64,000 nucleotides of DNA from positions 4,091,501 to 4,155,500 of the forward strand of contig NC_009523.1 of NCBI RefSeq assembly GCF_000016665.1, in the 5' to 3' direction. Position numbers and translations under genes: made by a program. Below, piece by piece: positions 33,727 through 43,347 of the stretch. The notes beneath the pieces were generated by a model. The model had not been told where the DNA came from. It did no database searches and worked only from the letters and a program-made list of their open reading frames with translations. This DNA is from Roseiflexus sp. RS-1. GTDB taxonomy: Bacteria; Chloroflexota; Chloroflexia; Chloroflexales; Roseiflexaceae. The first letter of the stretch is position 1, and each line of letters opens with the position of its first letter.

Positions 33727-34278
33727 CTACGCCGTCATGGATAAAAAGGGGGGCGCTTTTGTCGCATGCGACGGTTCTTCACACGACGGTTCTTCACACG
33801 ACGGTTCTTCACACGACGGTTCTTCACACGACGGTTCTTCACACGACGGTTCTTCACACGACGGTTCTTCACACGACGGTTCTTCCTGCAATCGCCTCGC
33901 CAGGTCGTCGGCAGTGCGCGCAGGCAGGAGATTTTGCTGTGAAAGCGCATAGTTCAGCGCTCCGTGCAAAAGATGCACCCATTTGCTTACGTTTGATTGG
34001 CTCATTTGAAAGAGGTGTCCGTGCATCACTTGCGTTGGGTTTTGTTTTAAGTAGGTCAAAATAAAGAGCAATTTATCTTCTGTTGTCGGAAGCGGCGAGT
34101 TTGCATACGAGACGTAGCGACGACAATATCGGACGCGGCCATCAATCGTGCGACGTTTCATATACGCTTCAAATGCGGCGTGGAAGATCGGAACCAGCGC
34201 GTGGAACTCTTCAACGGTCAGTCCGGTCATAGAGCGTAATTTCTCCGGATTTTCGATAATGGATCGATACTTACACAT
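33727..34278 (-). CDS. IS5-family transposase, N-terminal part with repeat insertion
   Basis: The upstream half: MTGLTVEEFHALVPIFHAAFEAY and a helix-turn-helix MSQSNVSKWVHLL. It is joined to eight EEPS(C/H) units encoded by the 15-bp tandem repeat, then ends MTA-stop shortly after the CCCCCCTTTTT run. Transposases of this family do not normally carry such repeats; this copy is presumably altered and may be inactive unless frameshifting rescues it. Confidence 0.8.
   Translation of the reverse strand: MCKYRSIIENPEKLRSMTGLTVEEFHALVPIFHAAFEAYMKRRTIDGRVRYCRRYVSYANSPLPTTEDKLLFILTYLKQNPTQVMHGHLFQMSQSNVSKWVHLLHGALNYALSQQNLLPARTADDLARRLQEEPSCEEPSCEEPSCEEPSCEEPSCEEPSCEEPSCEEPSHATKAPPFLSMTA
33770..33885. 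repeat. 15-bp tandem repeat inside the transposase
   Basis: Eight units of GACGGTTCTTCACAC, perfectly conserved apart from the outer edges; reading on the minus strand it encodes EEPSC repeats. It has no spacer variation. Confidence 0.95.
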
Positions 34279-34337
34279 CGTTTTTCTCCATTTTCAGATT
34301 GTACAAAAATAGTATATCACTAAATCTTGATGATGTC

Positions 34338-34912
34338 TACTGAGAACTAAGAACTGAGAATTGAGAGCAAGGAACTTTTCGCTTACAGCATTTTCAGATA
34401 TGTTGACCATCGTTCGCGTCTACAATGTCGCACGAGGCGCATGCTTCCGGCGGAGTGTAGACCGAAATTATAGAGATTGAGAATTTAATCCGGTATGCGC
34501 TCTTGCCGTCGGGCTAAAGCCCTCGGCTATCCAGGGCGAAGCCCGCCTGCGCGGGCTATACCGGATTATTTCTTCAAAGACCATAAGCCCTCGGCTATCC
34601 AGGGCGAAGCCCGCCTGCGCGGGCTATACCGGATTATTTCTTCAAAGACCATCATTTCGGTCGTCTCTCGCAGGTCGCCACTTGTAGACCGAAATCCACT
34701 GCGGCCGCCGCTCGTAGACCGAAATCCATTTCGGGCGCCGCGTAGGAAGCGCACTATTGATCGCGGGTCGTCCGAGGAGGTTCAACAAGCCCTCGGCTAC
34801 GTGGCGCAACGCTCGCCTGCGCGAGCCAGACCGGGTTTAATTCTTTGAGACTCATAATTTGTACTTCTATCGCAGACCGCAGCGGCAGGCGCTTCGCTCC
34901 GGGAGCATACGC
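34338..34912. repeat. Right half of heptamer array and MITE-like elements
   Basis: After the IS, the GAGAACTGAGAA array continues to about 34365. Then comes a MITE-like pair (hairpin cores at 34540 and 34608, 68-bp period) and a decayed third unit near 34790-34860. No gene is visible. The block ends just before the alpha-E gene's stop codon. Confidence 0.75.
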
Positions 34913-35887
34913 TCAGGGAACGCCTTCGCCCTTCAACGCTTCATCCGCCGGATAACTGATGCACGCCCGATAGATCTCATCGTGCACCTGGACGCACATA
35001 CGACGAATGGACATCAGAAATGTGTGCATATCGGTCATAATCTCATCCACCTGACCATAATCAAGTACTGCGCGCAGACGACCGGCAAGGCGTTCGACGC
35101 GTGCAGTAGCGCGGTGGGCGCTGGAGCGACCGATGGACTGCGCCGCTTCCTGGATCATATCGGCGGCAAAGCGGATCGAACGCGGGAACTCGGCATTCAG
35201 CAACAGGAACTCGGCAACATCCTCAGGACGAATGCTGGCAGTGTACACTTTACAGTACGCCTCGAACGCCGTGCAACTCTTCAACAGAGCGACCCACTCG
35301 AAGTAATCGAGCATCTCAGCGTCCGATCCTTCGAGCGAACAGAAATGAACATCGAGCAACGCTGCGGTCGCCATGGCGCGCTCAAGATACCGCCCGATCT
35401 GAATGAACCACCATCCCTCATCATGGCTCAGGGTTGCATCGGTGATGCCCTGAAACAGGTGAACGCCTTCTTTGACCGATCGAAAAAAGAGGTGCGGTTC
35501 ACCCGACCACATCTCTTCCATTGAGGTATGACGAATCTGGAGATAGAGGCGGTTGACCTGCTCCCACATTTCGGAACTGATGCGCTCACGCACCTGACGG
35601 GCATTGTCGCGCGCCGTCGTAATACATGCCGCGATCGAGTCGCTGTTGGACATATCGAAGGTCAATGCCTGGGTGATCGCATAGGGAGTGACGCCAGCAG
35701 CGGGCGGCTGGCTGTGCAACGCCAGCAGCAGGCGACGCCAGCGCCGCTCGGCGGCGGTTGGCGTCAGATCGAGCGCGCTATGCAAATGCACATCAAGCAG
35801 GCGCGCCGTGTGTTCGGCACGCTCCAGATAGCGCGCCATCCAGAAGAGACTGTCGGCGACCCGGCTGAGCATTGGCGTTTTAGTCAT
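34913..35887 (-). CDS. Alpha-E domain protein
   Basis: A 324-residue helical protein with two alpha-E units: [28 protein letters not shown] at the start and [22 protein letters not shown] in the middle. Alpha-E proteins are found with circularly permuted ATP-grasp enzymes and transglutaminases in putative peptide-modification clusters. The start chosen overlaps the preceding ATP-grasp stop by 8 bp; the extra N-terminal frame is ATP-grasp shadow. Confidence 0.88.
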   Translation of the reverse strand: MTKTPMLSRVADSLFWMARYLERAEHTARLLDVHLHSALDLTPTAAERRWRRLLLALHSQPPAAGVTPYAITQALTFDMSNSDSIAACITTARDNARQVRERISSEMWEQVNRLYLQIRHTSMEEMWSGEPHLFFRSVKEGVHLFQGITDATLSHDEGWWFIQIGRYLERAMATAALLDVHFCSLEGSDAEMLDYFEWVALLKSCTAFEAYCKVYTASIRPEDVAEFLLLNAEFPRSIRFAADMIQEAAQSIGRSSAHRATARVERLAGRLRAVLDYGQVDEIMTDMHTFLMSIRRMCVQVHDEIYRACISYPADEALKGEGVP

Positions 35888-37310
35888 TGAGCACCCAGGT
35901 ATCTTTGCTTCCGCCACCCTGCGATGAATTGACGACCAGCGACCCGCGCCGCAATGCCACCCGCGTCAGCCCCCCCGGCACAATGACGATCTTCTCGCCA
36001 TACAGGATGTAGGGGCGCAGATCAACATGGCGCGGCTCCACCCGCCCGTCAACAAAACAGGCGGCACGGGAAAGCATGATGGTCGGTTGCGCGATGTAGT
36101 TGCGTGGCGCTGCAAGGATCCGACGCCGAAACTCCTCGTGCTGCTCACGGGTGCTGTGCGGACCTATCAGCATCCCATAGCCGCCCGACTCACCGACCGC
36201 CTTGATAACAAGTTTGTCCAGGTTGTCGAGGATATAGCGCCGATCAGTTTCATTGCACGCCAGATACGTCTCGACATTCGGCAGGATTGGATCTTCACCC
36301 AGGTAATAACGAATGATGCGCGGCACATACGCATAGATCGCCTTGTCATCGGCAATGCCGGTGCCGATGGCATTTGCCAGACCCACATTCCCGGCACGAT
36401 AGGCATTGAACAGCCCCGCCACGCCAAGCGCCGAGTCGGGTCGAAATGCCAGCGGATCGAGAAAATCATCGTCGAGACGACGGTAAATGACATCGACACG
36501 TTGCAATCCTGCTGTGGTGCGCATATACACCCGGTTATCGTGGACGAGCAGGTCGCGCCCTTCGACCAGTTGCACCCCCATCTGACGCGCCAGGAACGTG
36601 TGCTCGAAATATGCTGAATTGTAGACGCCGGGTGTAAGCAGCACAATCGTGGGGTCCGGTCGTTGCAGCGGATCGAGAGCACGCAGTGTTTCCAGCAACG
36701 CCTGACCGTAATGGTCGGTTGGACGGACATTGTAGCGCTCGAACAGCGTCGGGAAGGTGCGCTTCATCACCTGACGATTGACCAGCATATACGACACGCC
36801 GCTGGGCACGCGCAGATTGTCTTCGAGCACCAGAAAACGCCCATCGGCATCGCGCACGAGATCGGTTCCGACAATCGCAATATAGACATCGCGCGGAACC
36901 CGCACGCCCCGCATTTCACGCCGGTAGTAGGCGCAACTGTAGACCAGTTCGCGCGGAACGACGTTATCTGCGAGGATGCGCCCTTCGTGGTACACATCAC
37001 GCAGAAACATGTTCAGCGCGGTGATACGCTGCGTCAGACCACGCTCGATCACCGACCATTCCGCCGCAGGAATGATGCGCGGGATCAGATCGTAGGGAAA
37101 AATTTTCTCTGTGCCATCGCCATGACCGTATACTGCAAACGTGATGCCCTGGTTGAGGAATGCGGCATCAGCCGCCTGCTGCCGTCGATAGAGCTCCTCG
37201 GCGGAGAGCGTTGTCAGTCGCTCGTACAGGGGGAGGTAATGCGGGCGCGGGCGCCCATCGGCAGTGAACATTTCGTCCCAGGCAATGTCAATATCGTATG
37301 AGGTAAACAT
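35880..37310 (-). CDS. Circularly permuted ATP-grasp protein (DUF404/DUF407 type)
   Basis: A 476-residue protein. Family signs: [30 protein letters not shown], then [16 protein letters not shown]-grasp loop [16 protein letters not shown] and the C-terminal [13 protein letters not shown]. It probably ligates an amino acid or peptide to a carboxylate, together with the alpha-E protein. The ATG follows a long upstream frame that is probably not translated. Confidence 0.88.
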   Translation of the reverse strand: MFTSYDIDIAWDEMFTADGRPRPHYLPLYERLTTLSAEELYRRQQAADAAFLNQGITFAVYGHGDGTEKIFPYDLIPRIIPAAEWSVIERGLTQRITALNMFLRDVYHEGRILADNVVPRELVYSCAYYRREMRGVRVPRDVYIAIVGTDLVRDADGRFLVLEDNLRVPSGVSYMLVNRQVMKRTFPTLFERYNVRPTDHYGQALLETLRALDPLQRPDPTIVLLTPGVYNSAYFEHTFLARQMGVQLVEGRDLLVHDNRVYMRTTAGLQRVDVIYRRLDDDFLDPLAFRPDSALGVAGLFNAYRAGNVGLANAIGTGIADDKAIYAYVPRIIRYYLGEDPILPNVETYLACNETDRRYILDNLDKLVIKAVGESGGYGMLIGPHSTREQHEEFRRRILAAPRNYIAQPTIMLSRAACFVDGRVEPRHVDLRPYILYGEKIVIVPGGLTRVALRRGSLVVNSSQGGGSKDTWVLND

Positions 37311-37574
37311 TTTGTGCAATATAAACAAAAGGCGCCCTGCAAGGAACGTGCGAGGGGCCACACTGCCGGTTAGTACATGCCAGAATTGAGCAGGTATATA
37401 GTACGTCTTTGTGCACATTTCGTCAAGCCCCGTCAACCTGCATGTTGTTCCATATTTCACGCAGCGTGCTATACTGTTAGGAACAGCAGATCCAACCGGC
37501 ATAAACGGTCTGCCGCCCTTCAGTGGCGCGCGCCGGATTCGCACCATCGAGTTCGAAAGGCGTGGAACAGCGGC

Positions 37575-38594
37575 ATGGACACGACGCTTGCGCTGGCAGA
37601 TGCCTATCAGCGCCTGCTGGGTGAACTGAGCCGTCGTCTGGGTGCTGCCCGGGCGGAACTTTTGCTGCGGATCGATCCGCGCCTGCCAGCTCAGGTTGTT
37701 GCGCGGTGCGAGAATGCCAGCATCCCCGCCGGTGCCGCTCAAACGCTGGAAATACCGATCAGCGAAGGCGCCATCGAAGTCGGGCGTCTGCGGATCGAGT
37801 TCGCTCCCACGTCGCCGCTGCCGCAACCATCAGAACTGAGTATGGCGCAGGCGCTGGTTGAACTGGCCACTCTGCTGGTCGAGGATCGCCATCAGCACAC
37901 GTGGGGTCTGCAATTGCAAGCCGGACGGCGGATGCTTGCAGTGACCGAGGAAGAACTCCAGCGTATTATTCTCGACATCCACGACGGTCCGGTTCAAAAA
38001 CTCTTCGCCGTTTCATCCCATCTGGCGCTGGTTCAGGCGCGTCTGGAAGAGCACGGCGACACAGCGCTGCGCCGGGAGATCGAACCGATCATCGAGCGTA
38101 TGAACGGGTTGATGGAGAGCGCACTGCAGGAGATCCGGGCGACGTTGAGCGGTTTTCGCCTGGCTGAGTTTGAGATGCGACCGCTGCCATCCGTCCTGCG
38201 CGGGCTTGCGATGCAACACGAGGCGTTGACCGGTAACCAGGTGGCGCTGGAGATCGAAAATGAACTGCCGCCGGTGGAACTGCCGGTCAAGATTGCGCTG
38301 TACCGTGTGCTGCAGGAGGCGCTGTCGAACAGTTACCGGCATGCTGGCGTTGATCGCCATGAGGTGCGCGTTCGAGCGCACGAGGGCTGGATCGAACTCA
38401 TTGTTGTTGATGAAGGTCGCGGATTCGATCCGCCGCCGCTGGAAGGACCTGGCGCAACCGAACGGCAGGAACACATTGGACTGCGAGGTATGCGCGAGCG
38501 CGTCCATCTGGTTGGCGGGCAATTGCAGGTCCTGAGTCGGCCAGGGCACGGGACGCGCGTGATTGTGCGGGTGCCGGCGAAGGAGGCAGTATGA
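37575..38594 (+). CDS. NarL-type sensor histidine kinase, cytosolic
   Basis: A 339-residue kinase without membrane spans. The phospho-acceptor is His136 in [10 protein letters not shown] (HisKA_3). An ATPase domain follows with [10 protein letters not shown] (N-box), [10 protein letters not shown] (G1) and [11 protein letters not shown] (G2). The first 110 residues are a small sensor region without a recognised signal motif, perhaps GAF-like. The stop overlaps the regulator start (ATGA). Confidence 0.92.
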   Translation: MDTTLALADAYQRLLGELSRRLGAARAELLLRIDPRLPAQVVARCENASIPAGAAQTLEIPISEGAIEVGRLRIEFAPTSPLPQPSELSMAQALVELATLLVEDRHQHTWGLQLQAGRRMLAVTEEELQRIILDIHDGPVQKLFAVSSHLALVQARLEEHGDTALRREIEPIIERMNGLMESALQEIRATLSGFRLAEFEMRPLPSVLRGLAMQHEALTGNQVALEIENELPPVELPVKIALYRVLQEALSNSYRHAGVDRHEVRVRAHEGWIELIVVDEGRGFDPPPLEGPGATERQEHIGLRGMRERVHLVGGQLQVLSRPGHGTRVIVRVPAKEAV

Positions 38595-39235
38595 CCGATC
38601 TCAATCGTCCGATTCGAGTCGTCCTTGCTGACGACCACGAACTGGTGCTCGAAGGATTGCGCGGTCTGCTGGAACGTGAAAATGATATGACGGTGGTCGC
38701 CACTGCAACCGATGGCGAGTCGCTCCTCGCACTCATCGAGAGCGAACGACCGGATGTGGTGGTGATGGATCTGGCGATGCCCACCCGTGATGGACTGTCA
38801 TGCCTGCGCGAGATCCGTCGGCGCGGCATGCCGGTCAAGATTGTGATTCTGACCGCCTTTGGCGATGGAGGAGCATTGCAGTCGGCGTGGGAGTTGCAGG
38901 CGGATGGGTTTGCGCTGAAGACCGATCCGCCTCGCCAGACGATTGCGACGATCCGCAACGTGGCGCATGGGCAGATTGTGTTTCCGCGCGTGGTGCGCCA
39001 GGCTGCCGATCCATCGCAGACGCAGCATACCAGTCTGCTCGCGCGTCTCACTCAGCGCGAGCGCGATGTGTTGCGCCTGCTCGCAGAAGGCATGCCAAAC
39101 GCCCAGATCGCCGAACGACTGGTGGTGCAGGAGAGCACGGTGAAATATCATTTGCAGAATATCTTCCAGAAACTGGGGGTTACCAATCGCACGGAGGCGG
39201 CGCAGGTGTACTACCGCGAAGGCGGGGAACGTTGA
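38591..39235 (+). CDS. NarL/LuxR-family response regulator
   Basis: Receiver with phospho-acceptor Asp60 (VVVMDLAMP), Thr in ILTAFG, Lys in ALKTDPP. The C-terminal LuxR helix-turn-helix is LTQRERDVLRLLAEGMPNAQIAERL followed by VKYHLQNIFQKLG. The pair is co-translated; no target is evident near it. Note that a repeat array follows immediately after the stop. Confidence 0.95.
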   Translation: MTDLNRPIRVVLADDHELVLEGLRGLLERENDMTVVATATDGESLLALIESERPDVVVMDLAMPTRDGLSCLREIRRRGMPVKIVILTAFGDGGALQSAWELQADGFALKTDPPRQTIATIRNVAHGQIVFPRVVRQAADPSQTQHTSLLARLTQRERDVLRLLAEGMPNAQIAERLVVQESTVKYHLQNIFQKLGVTNRTEAAQVYYREGGER

Positions 39236-39443
39236 AGGTCGAAGGTTGAAGGTTGGAAGGTTGAAGGTTGGAAGTCGAAGGTTGAAGGTTGAAGGTTGGA
39301 AGGTTGAAGGTTGGAAGTCGAAGGTTGAAGGTTGAAGGTCGAAGGTTGAAGGTTGGAAGGTTGAAGGTTGAAAGTCGAAGGTTGGGCCTTGAACGTTGAA
39401 TGTGGAACGTTCAACGTTCAACGTTATAACGTTCAACGTTAAG
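39236..39443. repeat. GAAGGTTG heptamer array and AACGTT palindromes
   Basis: Units GAAGGTTGGAAG, GGTTGAA and GGTCGAA are repeated for about 150 bp, followed by AACGTTCAACGTT palindromes up to the ABC permease start. This is the reverse complement of the family at 20582-20700. Confidence 0.85.
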
Positions 39444-40271
39444 ATGAATGCAGTTCTGACCATCACGTGGTTAACCTTTCACGAAGCGCGGCGGCGACGT
39501 ATGGTGCTGGCGGCGCTGATCATTGGCGCTCTGTTTGTGGCGTTGTTTGGCATCGGCGTGTGGCTGATTGCCCGCGAAATGGAACGGAACGCGCCACTGG
39601 CGATCCAGCGTCAGGCGCAGAGTTTCCTGCTGATCGCCGGTCTCTATGTGGTCCACTTCCTGACGATTATGCTGGCAATTTTCGCCTCAGTCGATACAGT
39701 TGCTGGCGAAATCTCGACGCATACCATCCAGGCGCTGGTGACACGCCCGATCCGCCGCTGGCAGACGCTGCTTGGCAAATGGATCGGCTTTGCCCTTATG
39801 CTGACGGGGTACCTGGGGCTGCTGAGCCTTGGCGTCGTTGCTGCGATGTGGCTGATCGTCGGATACTGGCCCCCCAATGTTGCAGTCGGGCTGCCGTTGC
39901 TGGCGCTTGAAGCCCTGACTCTCCTCTCTCTCTCGCTCCTTGGCGGCACGCGCCTCTCGACGCTGACGAATGGCGTGGCGCTCTTTTTGCTCTATGGGCT
40001 GGCGTTCATTGGCTCGTGGGTCGAACAGATCGGCGCGCTGCTGCAATCGAGCGATGCGGTGCGGATCGGCATTATTACCAGTCTGCTGTTGCCGGTTGAG
40101 GCGCTGTGGCGACGCGTTGCCTATCTGATGCAACCGCCGCTGGCGAATAATCTCCCCGGACCGTTTTCAACCGCTTCCGTCCCCAGTGAGGCGATGGTTA
40201 TCTACGCTGTGGTGTACGCTGCCGTTGCGCTGCTACTGGCGATGCGTTCGTTTGGACAACGCGACCTCTGA
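39444..40271 (+). CDS. ABC-2 type transporter permease
   Basis: A 275-residue membrane protein with six spans; the first is LAALIIGALFVALFGIGVWL after a basic N-terminal segment, and the loop DTVAGEISTHTIQALVTRPIRRW is the usual ABC-2 feature. No ATPase gene lies beside it, so its partner and substrate are unknown. The ATG closely follows the AACGTT repeat. Confidence 0.85.
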   Translation: MNAVLTITWLTFHEARRRRMVLAALIIGALFVALFGIGVWLIAREMERNAPLAIQRQAQSFLLIAGLYVVHFLTIMLAIFASVDTVAGEISTHTIQALVTRPIRRWQTLLGKWIGFALMLTGYLGLLSLGVVAAMWLIVGYWPPNVAVGLPLLALEALTLLSLSLLGGTRLSTLTNGVALFLLYGLAFIGSWVEQIGALLQSSDAVRIGIITSLLLPVEALWRRVAYLMQPPLANNLPGPFSTASVPSEAMVIYAVVYAAVALLLAMRSFGQRDL

Positions 40272-40363
40272 CGGCGAACGATTCTGTCTGACCGCCTGAC
40301 CACGACGCACAATCGCCTTCACGCATACCGCGTATAATAGGCGCTGGAGACTCTGCCGTTTGT

Positions 40364-41296
40364 ATGAGGAGATCGCGTGTGGCGGTTGTTGTCTTCGGCA
40401 GCATCAACATGGATCTGGTGGTACGCACACCGCGCCTGCCGACGCCCGGTGAAACGCTGACCGGTCATACGTTCTTCACCGCGCCTGGCGGCAAAGGCGC
40501 AAACCAGGCGGTCGCCTGCGCCCGGCTCGGCGTGCCAACCCGCATGGTCGGTCGCGTCGGCGATGATCTGTTCGGCGAACAATTGCGCGCCAGCCTTCGC
40601 TCCTTTGGGGTGCAGGATGATGGCGTTCTGACAACGCCTGGTCCGTCAGGAGTGGCGCTGATCGCTGTCGATGACACAGCAGAGAACACAATTGTGATCG
40701 TTCCAGGCGCCAATGGCGCTGTCAGCATCGCAGATATTCCACGGCTGGAACGGGCGCTTGATGGCGCCCGCGCGCTCCTGCTGCAACTCGAAGTGCCGAT
40801 TGAAACGGTCGTTGCGGCGGCACGCGCTGCGCACACGCGCGGAGTGACGGTCATTCTCGATCCGGCGCCGGCATTGCCGCTGCCTGACGAACTGTATGCG
40901 CTGGCGGACATCATAACCCCCAATGAACACGAAGCGACGACCCTCACCGGTATCGCCGTTCATGATGACCAGGGAGCAATCGCAGCAGCGCGCGCCTTGA
41001 TCGCACGTGGCGCCCGCAGAGTGGCGCTCAAACTCGGCGCCTGCGGTGCGCTGACTGCCGATGCCGAAGGTGAGCAGTTCTGGTCTCCCTTCACCGTCAC
41101 ACCGGTCGATACGGTCGCTGCCGGTGATGCATTCAACGGCGGGCTGGCGGTTGCCTTGAGCGAGGGGCGTTCCTTCGATGAAGCCATACGCTGGGGACTG
41201 GCAGCAGGAGCGCTGTCGGTTACCAGACATGGCGCACAACCATCGATGCCGGAACGGAACGAAGTGCTGACCCTGCTTGCACAGGAGCATCTGTGA
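40364..41296 (+). CDS. rbsK: Ribokinase (PfkB family)
   Basis: A 310-residue sugar kinase that phosphorylates ribose or a related sugar in the cytosol. Typical motifs are FGSINMDLVVRTPRLPTPGETL, APGGKGANQAVACARLG and the catalytic DTVAAGDAFNGGLAVAL near residue 248. The specific substrate cannot be read from the sequence. A TATAAT box lies about 26 bp before the ATG, without a clear -35. It is translationally coupled (GTGA) to the HAD gene. Confidence 0.9.
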   Translation: MRRSRVAVVVFGSINMDLVVRTPRLPTPGETLTGHTFFTAPGGKGANQAVACARLGVPTRMVGRVGDDLFGEQLRASLRSFGVQDDGVLTTPGPSGVALIAVDDTAENTIVIVPGANGAVSIADIPRLERALDGARALLLQLEVPIETVVAAARAAHTRGVTVILDPAPALPLPDELYALADIITPNEHEATTLTGIAVHDDQGAIAAARALIARGARRVALKLGACGALTADAEGEQFWSPFTVTPVDTVAAGDAFNGGLAVALSEGRSFDEAIRWGLAAGALSVTRHGAQPSMPERNEVLTLLAQEHL

Positions 41297-41958
41297 CACT
41301 CAAAGCGTTGATTTTCGACTTCGATGGACTGATCCTTGATACTGAAACGCCGGATTTCATCGTCCTGAGTGAACAGTACCGCCGGTATGGCGCGGATCTT
41401 CGTCCTGAACGATGGATGCACGGGCTTGGCACAACCGATGGCTACGATCCCTACGGCGAACTTGAGTCATTGACGGGCGTCATCCTTGATCGTGAAGCAT
41501 TGCGACGCGAACATCGTGAACGTTATGTCGCACTATGCGCACAGCAACCGCTTCAACCTGGCGTGCGCGAGTTGATCGTCGCAGCCCGTAAACGCGGTAT
41601 CCGCCTGGCAGTCGCATCAAGCGCGTCGCGCGAGTGGGTCGAGGGATGGCTCGAACATCACCGAATACGAGACAGTTTCCATTGCGTGCGCACCCGGAGC
41701 GATGGGTTGCGGGTCAAACCCGCTCCTGATCTGTTCCTGAGCGCTGCCGCCTGCCTCGATGTGGCGCCAGAATCCTGCGTCGTGCTGGAAGACTCTCCGA
41801 ACGGCATGCGCGCTGCGGAAGCGGCAGGTATGCGCTGTATCGCAGTTCCGGTCGCGCTGCTCGACGCGCTGCCATTGCCGCCCCATACCCTGCGCCTGCG
41901 TTCACTGGCAGACCTGCCGCCTGAACAATTGCTCGACCTGCTGGCGCGTGAGAACTGA
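41293..41958 (+). CDS. HAD-superfamily phosphatase or phosphomutase
   Basis: A 221-residue haloacid dehalogenase-like hydrolase. Motif I is IFDFDGLILDTE (Asp nucleophile), motif II VASSAS, and motif III KPAPDLF with LEDSPNGMRAA. The cap domain between residues 15 and 80 resembles beta-phosphoglucomutase-like enzymes. The start is a GTG overlapping the rbsK stop. It may dephosphorylate a sugar phosphate. Confidence 0.9.
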   Translation: MTLKALIFDFDGLILDTETPDFIVLSEQYRRYGADLRPERWMHGLGTTDGYDPYGELESLTGVILDREALRREHRERYVALCAQQPLQPGVRELIVAARKRGIRLAVASSASREWVEGWLEHHRIRDSFHCVRTRSDGLRVKPAPDLFLSAAACLDVAPESCVVLEDSPNGMRAAEAAGMRCIAVPVALLDALPLPPHTLRLRSLADLPPEQLLDLLAREN

Positions 41959-42166
41959 GAACCGAACTGTTTCGTTTTTGGAGTTCTCTGTGCCCTCAGC
42001 GTCTCAGCGGTGCATTTTTGCAGTAAAGTCATTATAAGCCACACGCTGCTGGTACGAAGCCCGCCTGCGCGGGCTATGCCGGATCTCAAGACTCATACGT
42101 CGCAACTCGCGGATCGGTCCGCCGAACCGCAACAACGAACCGTTATCTGCACACACTTGGGAGCAA

Positions 42167-42547
42167 ATGACCATGGTACGAGGAATGACCGTTCTTCTCG
42201 TCTGTCAACTCGCAGGCGAGGTTACCGCGCGGGCGCTCAACCTGCCAGCGCCTGGACCGGTACTCGGAATGCTGCTTCTGTTCGGTATGCTGCTGTGGCG
42301 CGGCGCGCCAGACTGGCTCGATCAGGTCGGGCAGGGGCTGCTGCGTCTGCTGCCACTCTTCTTCGTACCGGCCGGGGTCGGCATCATGAACCATGTCCAA
42401 CTGATGCAGTCCGAATGGCTGGCACTCGTGGCAATCCTGTTGATCAGCACCGTCGTCACCATGATAACGACTGCCGGCGCACTGCTGATCCTCGTGCGGT
42501 TGACCGGACGCAGAAAGGAACACAAAGGTGCAGCCGAACGTTACTGA
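42167..42547 (+). CDS. lrgA: CidA/LrgA family holin-like protein
   Basis: A 126-residue membrane protein with four spans and the family motif LPAPGPVLGMLLLFGMLL, followed by LLPLFFVPAGVGIM. LrgAB/CidAB proteins act in transport of small acids and control of cell lysis. It overlaps lrgB by 20 bp. A partial MITE-like hairpin (42058-42075) precedes it. Confidence 0.9.
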   Translation: MTMVRGMTVLLVCQLAGEVTARALNLPAPGPVLGMLLLFGMLLWRGAPDWLDQVGQGLLRLLPLFFVPAGVGIMNHVQLMQSEWLALVAILLISTVVTMITTAGALLILVRLTGRRKEHKGAAERY

Positions 42548-43250
42548 CATCTGGGTCTACCTGGCGCAGACCCCGCTCCTCTGGCTGACCGCCACACTCC
42601 TGGTCTATTATCTGACAGATCTGGCGTATCAGCGGGTTGGGCAATGGCCTCTGGCAAATCCGGTTCTTCTCTCGGTTGTTCTCCTGGTTGTCTTCCTGAC
42701 CGTGACCGGCACACCCTATCAGCGCTACTTTGATGGCGCTCAGTTCGTCCATTTCCTGCTCGGCCCGACGACCGTAGCGCTGGCGTTGCCGCTCTGGCGC
42801 TACGCCGGTCGATTGCGCCGCATGCTGCTGCCGCTCAGCGGTGCGCTTCTGATCGGTTCGCTCACATCTATCCTATCGGTGGTCGCCATCGGTCGTCCCA
42901 TGGGTGTATCGGAAGTCACGCTGCGTTCCCTGGCGCCCAAGTCGGTCACAACACCGATTGCAATGGGCATCTCCGAACAGATCGGCGGGCTGCCATCGCT
43001 GACGGCGGTGCTGGTGATCGTCACCGGCATCATTGGCGCGGTCATCGCACAAGAGTTGTTCGACCGCCTGCGAGTAGACGATCAGGCGGCGCGTGGTCTG
43101 GCGATCGGGGTTGCGTCGCACGGGATCGGTACGGCGCGCGCATTGCAGATGCACGCCGAGGCTGGTGCGTTTGCAGGGCTGGCAATGGGGTTGAATGGCG
43201 CATTGACCACGTTGCTGGCGCCGCTGCTGGCGAGACTGCTGGGTTTGTAA
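42528..43250 (+). CDS. lrgB: LrgB family protein
   Basis: A 240-residue membrane protein with motifs LLGPTTVALALPLW, LAPKSVTTPIAMGIS and ASHGIGTARALQMHAEAGAFAGLAMGLNG, all typical of LrgB/YohK. The start is a GTG in frame inside the lrgA tail, so the two are co-translated. The pair suggests a membrane acid transporter, but the specific role in Roseiflexus is not known. Confidence 0.9.
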   Translation: MQPNVTDIWVYLAQTPLLWLTATLLVYYLTDLAYQRVGQWPLANPVLLSVVLLVVFLTVTGTPYQRYFDGAQFVHFLLGPTTVALALPLWRYAGRLRRMLLPLSGALLIGSLTSILSVVAIGRPMGVSEVTLRSLAPKSVTTPIAMGISEQIGGLPSLTAVLVIVTGIIGAVIAQELFDRLRVDDQAARGLAIGVASHGIGTARALQMHAEAGAFAGLAMGLNGALTTLLAPLLARLLGL

Positions 43251-43347
43251 CGACCGAATTGATCTTCATCCCACCGTGGTATCATGCACTGTCGCCTGTG
43301 CCAGGCTGATCTTGAACATCGTGTTGCAACGTCTCAGGACATCGATC

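Larger units (their letters stand above)
33214..34337 (-). mobile_element. IS5-family insertion sequence with TA target duplication
   Basis: The ends are inverted repeats, left GACTTCATCAAGATT and right AATCTTGATGATGTC, one mismatch in 15. A TA dinucleotide flanks each end (33212-33213 and 34338-34339), consistent with a TA target. Total length 1124 bp. It carries one transposase in two frames. Confidence 0.85.

Noticed and set aside
33770-33885. Possible CRISPR-like array of 15-bp units
   Set aside because: Units are directly contiguous without spacers and are translated as part of a transposase.
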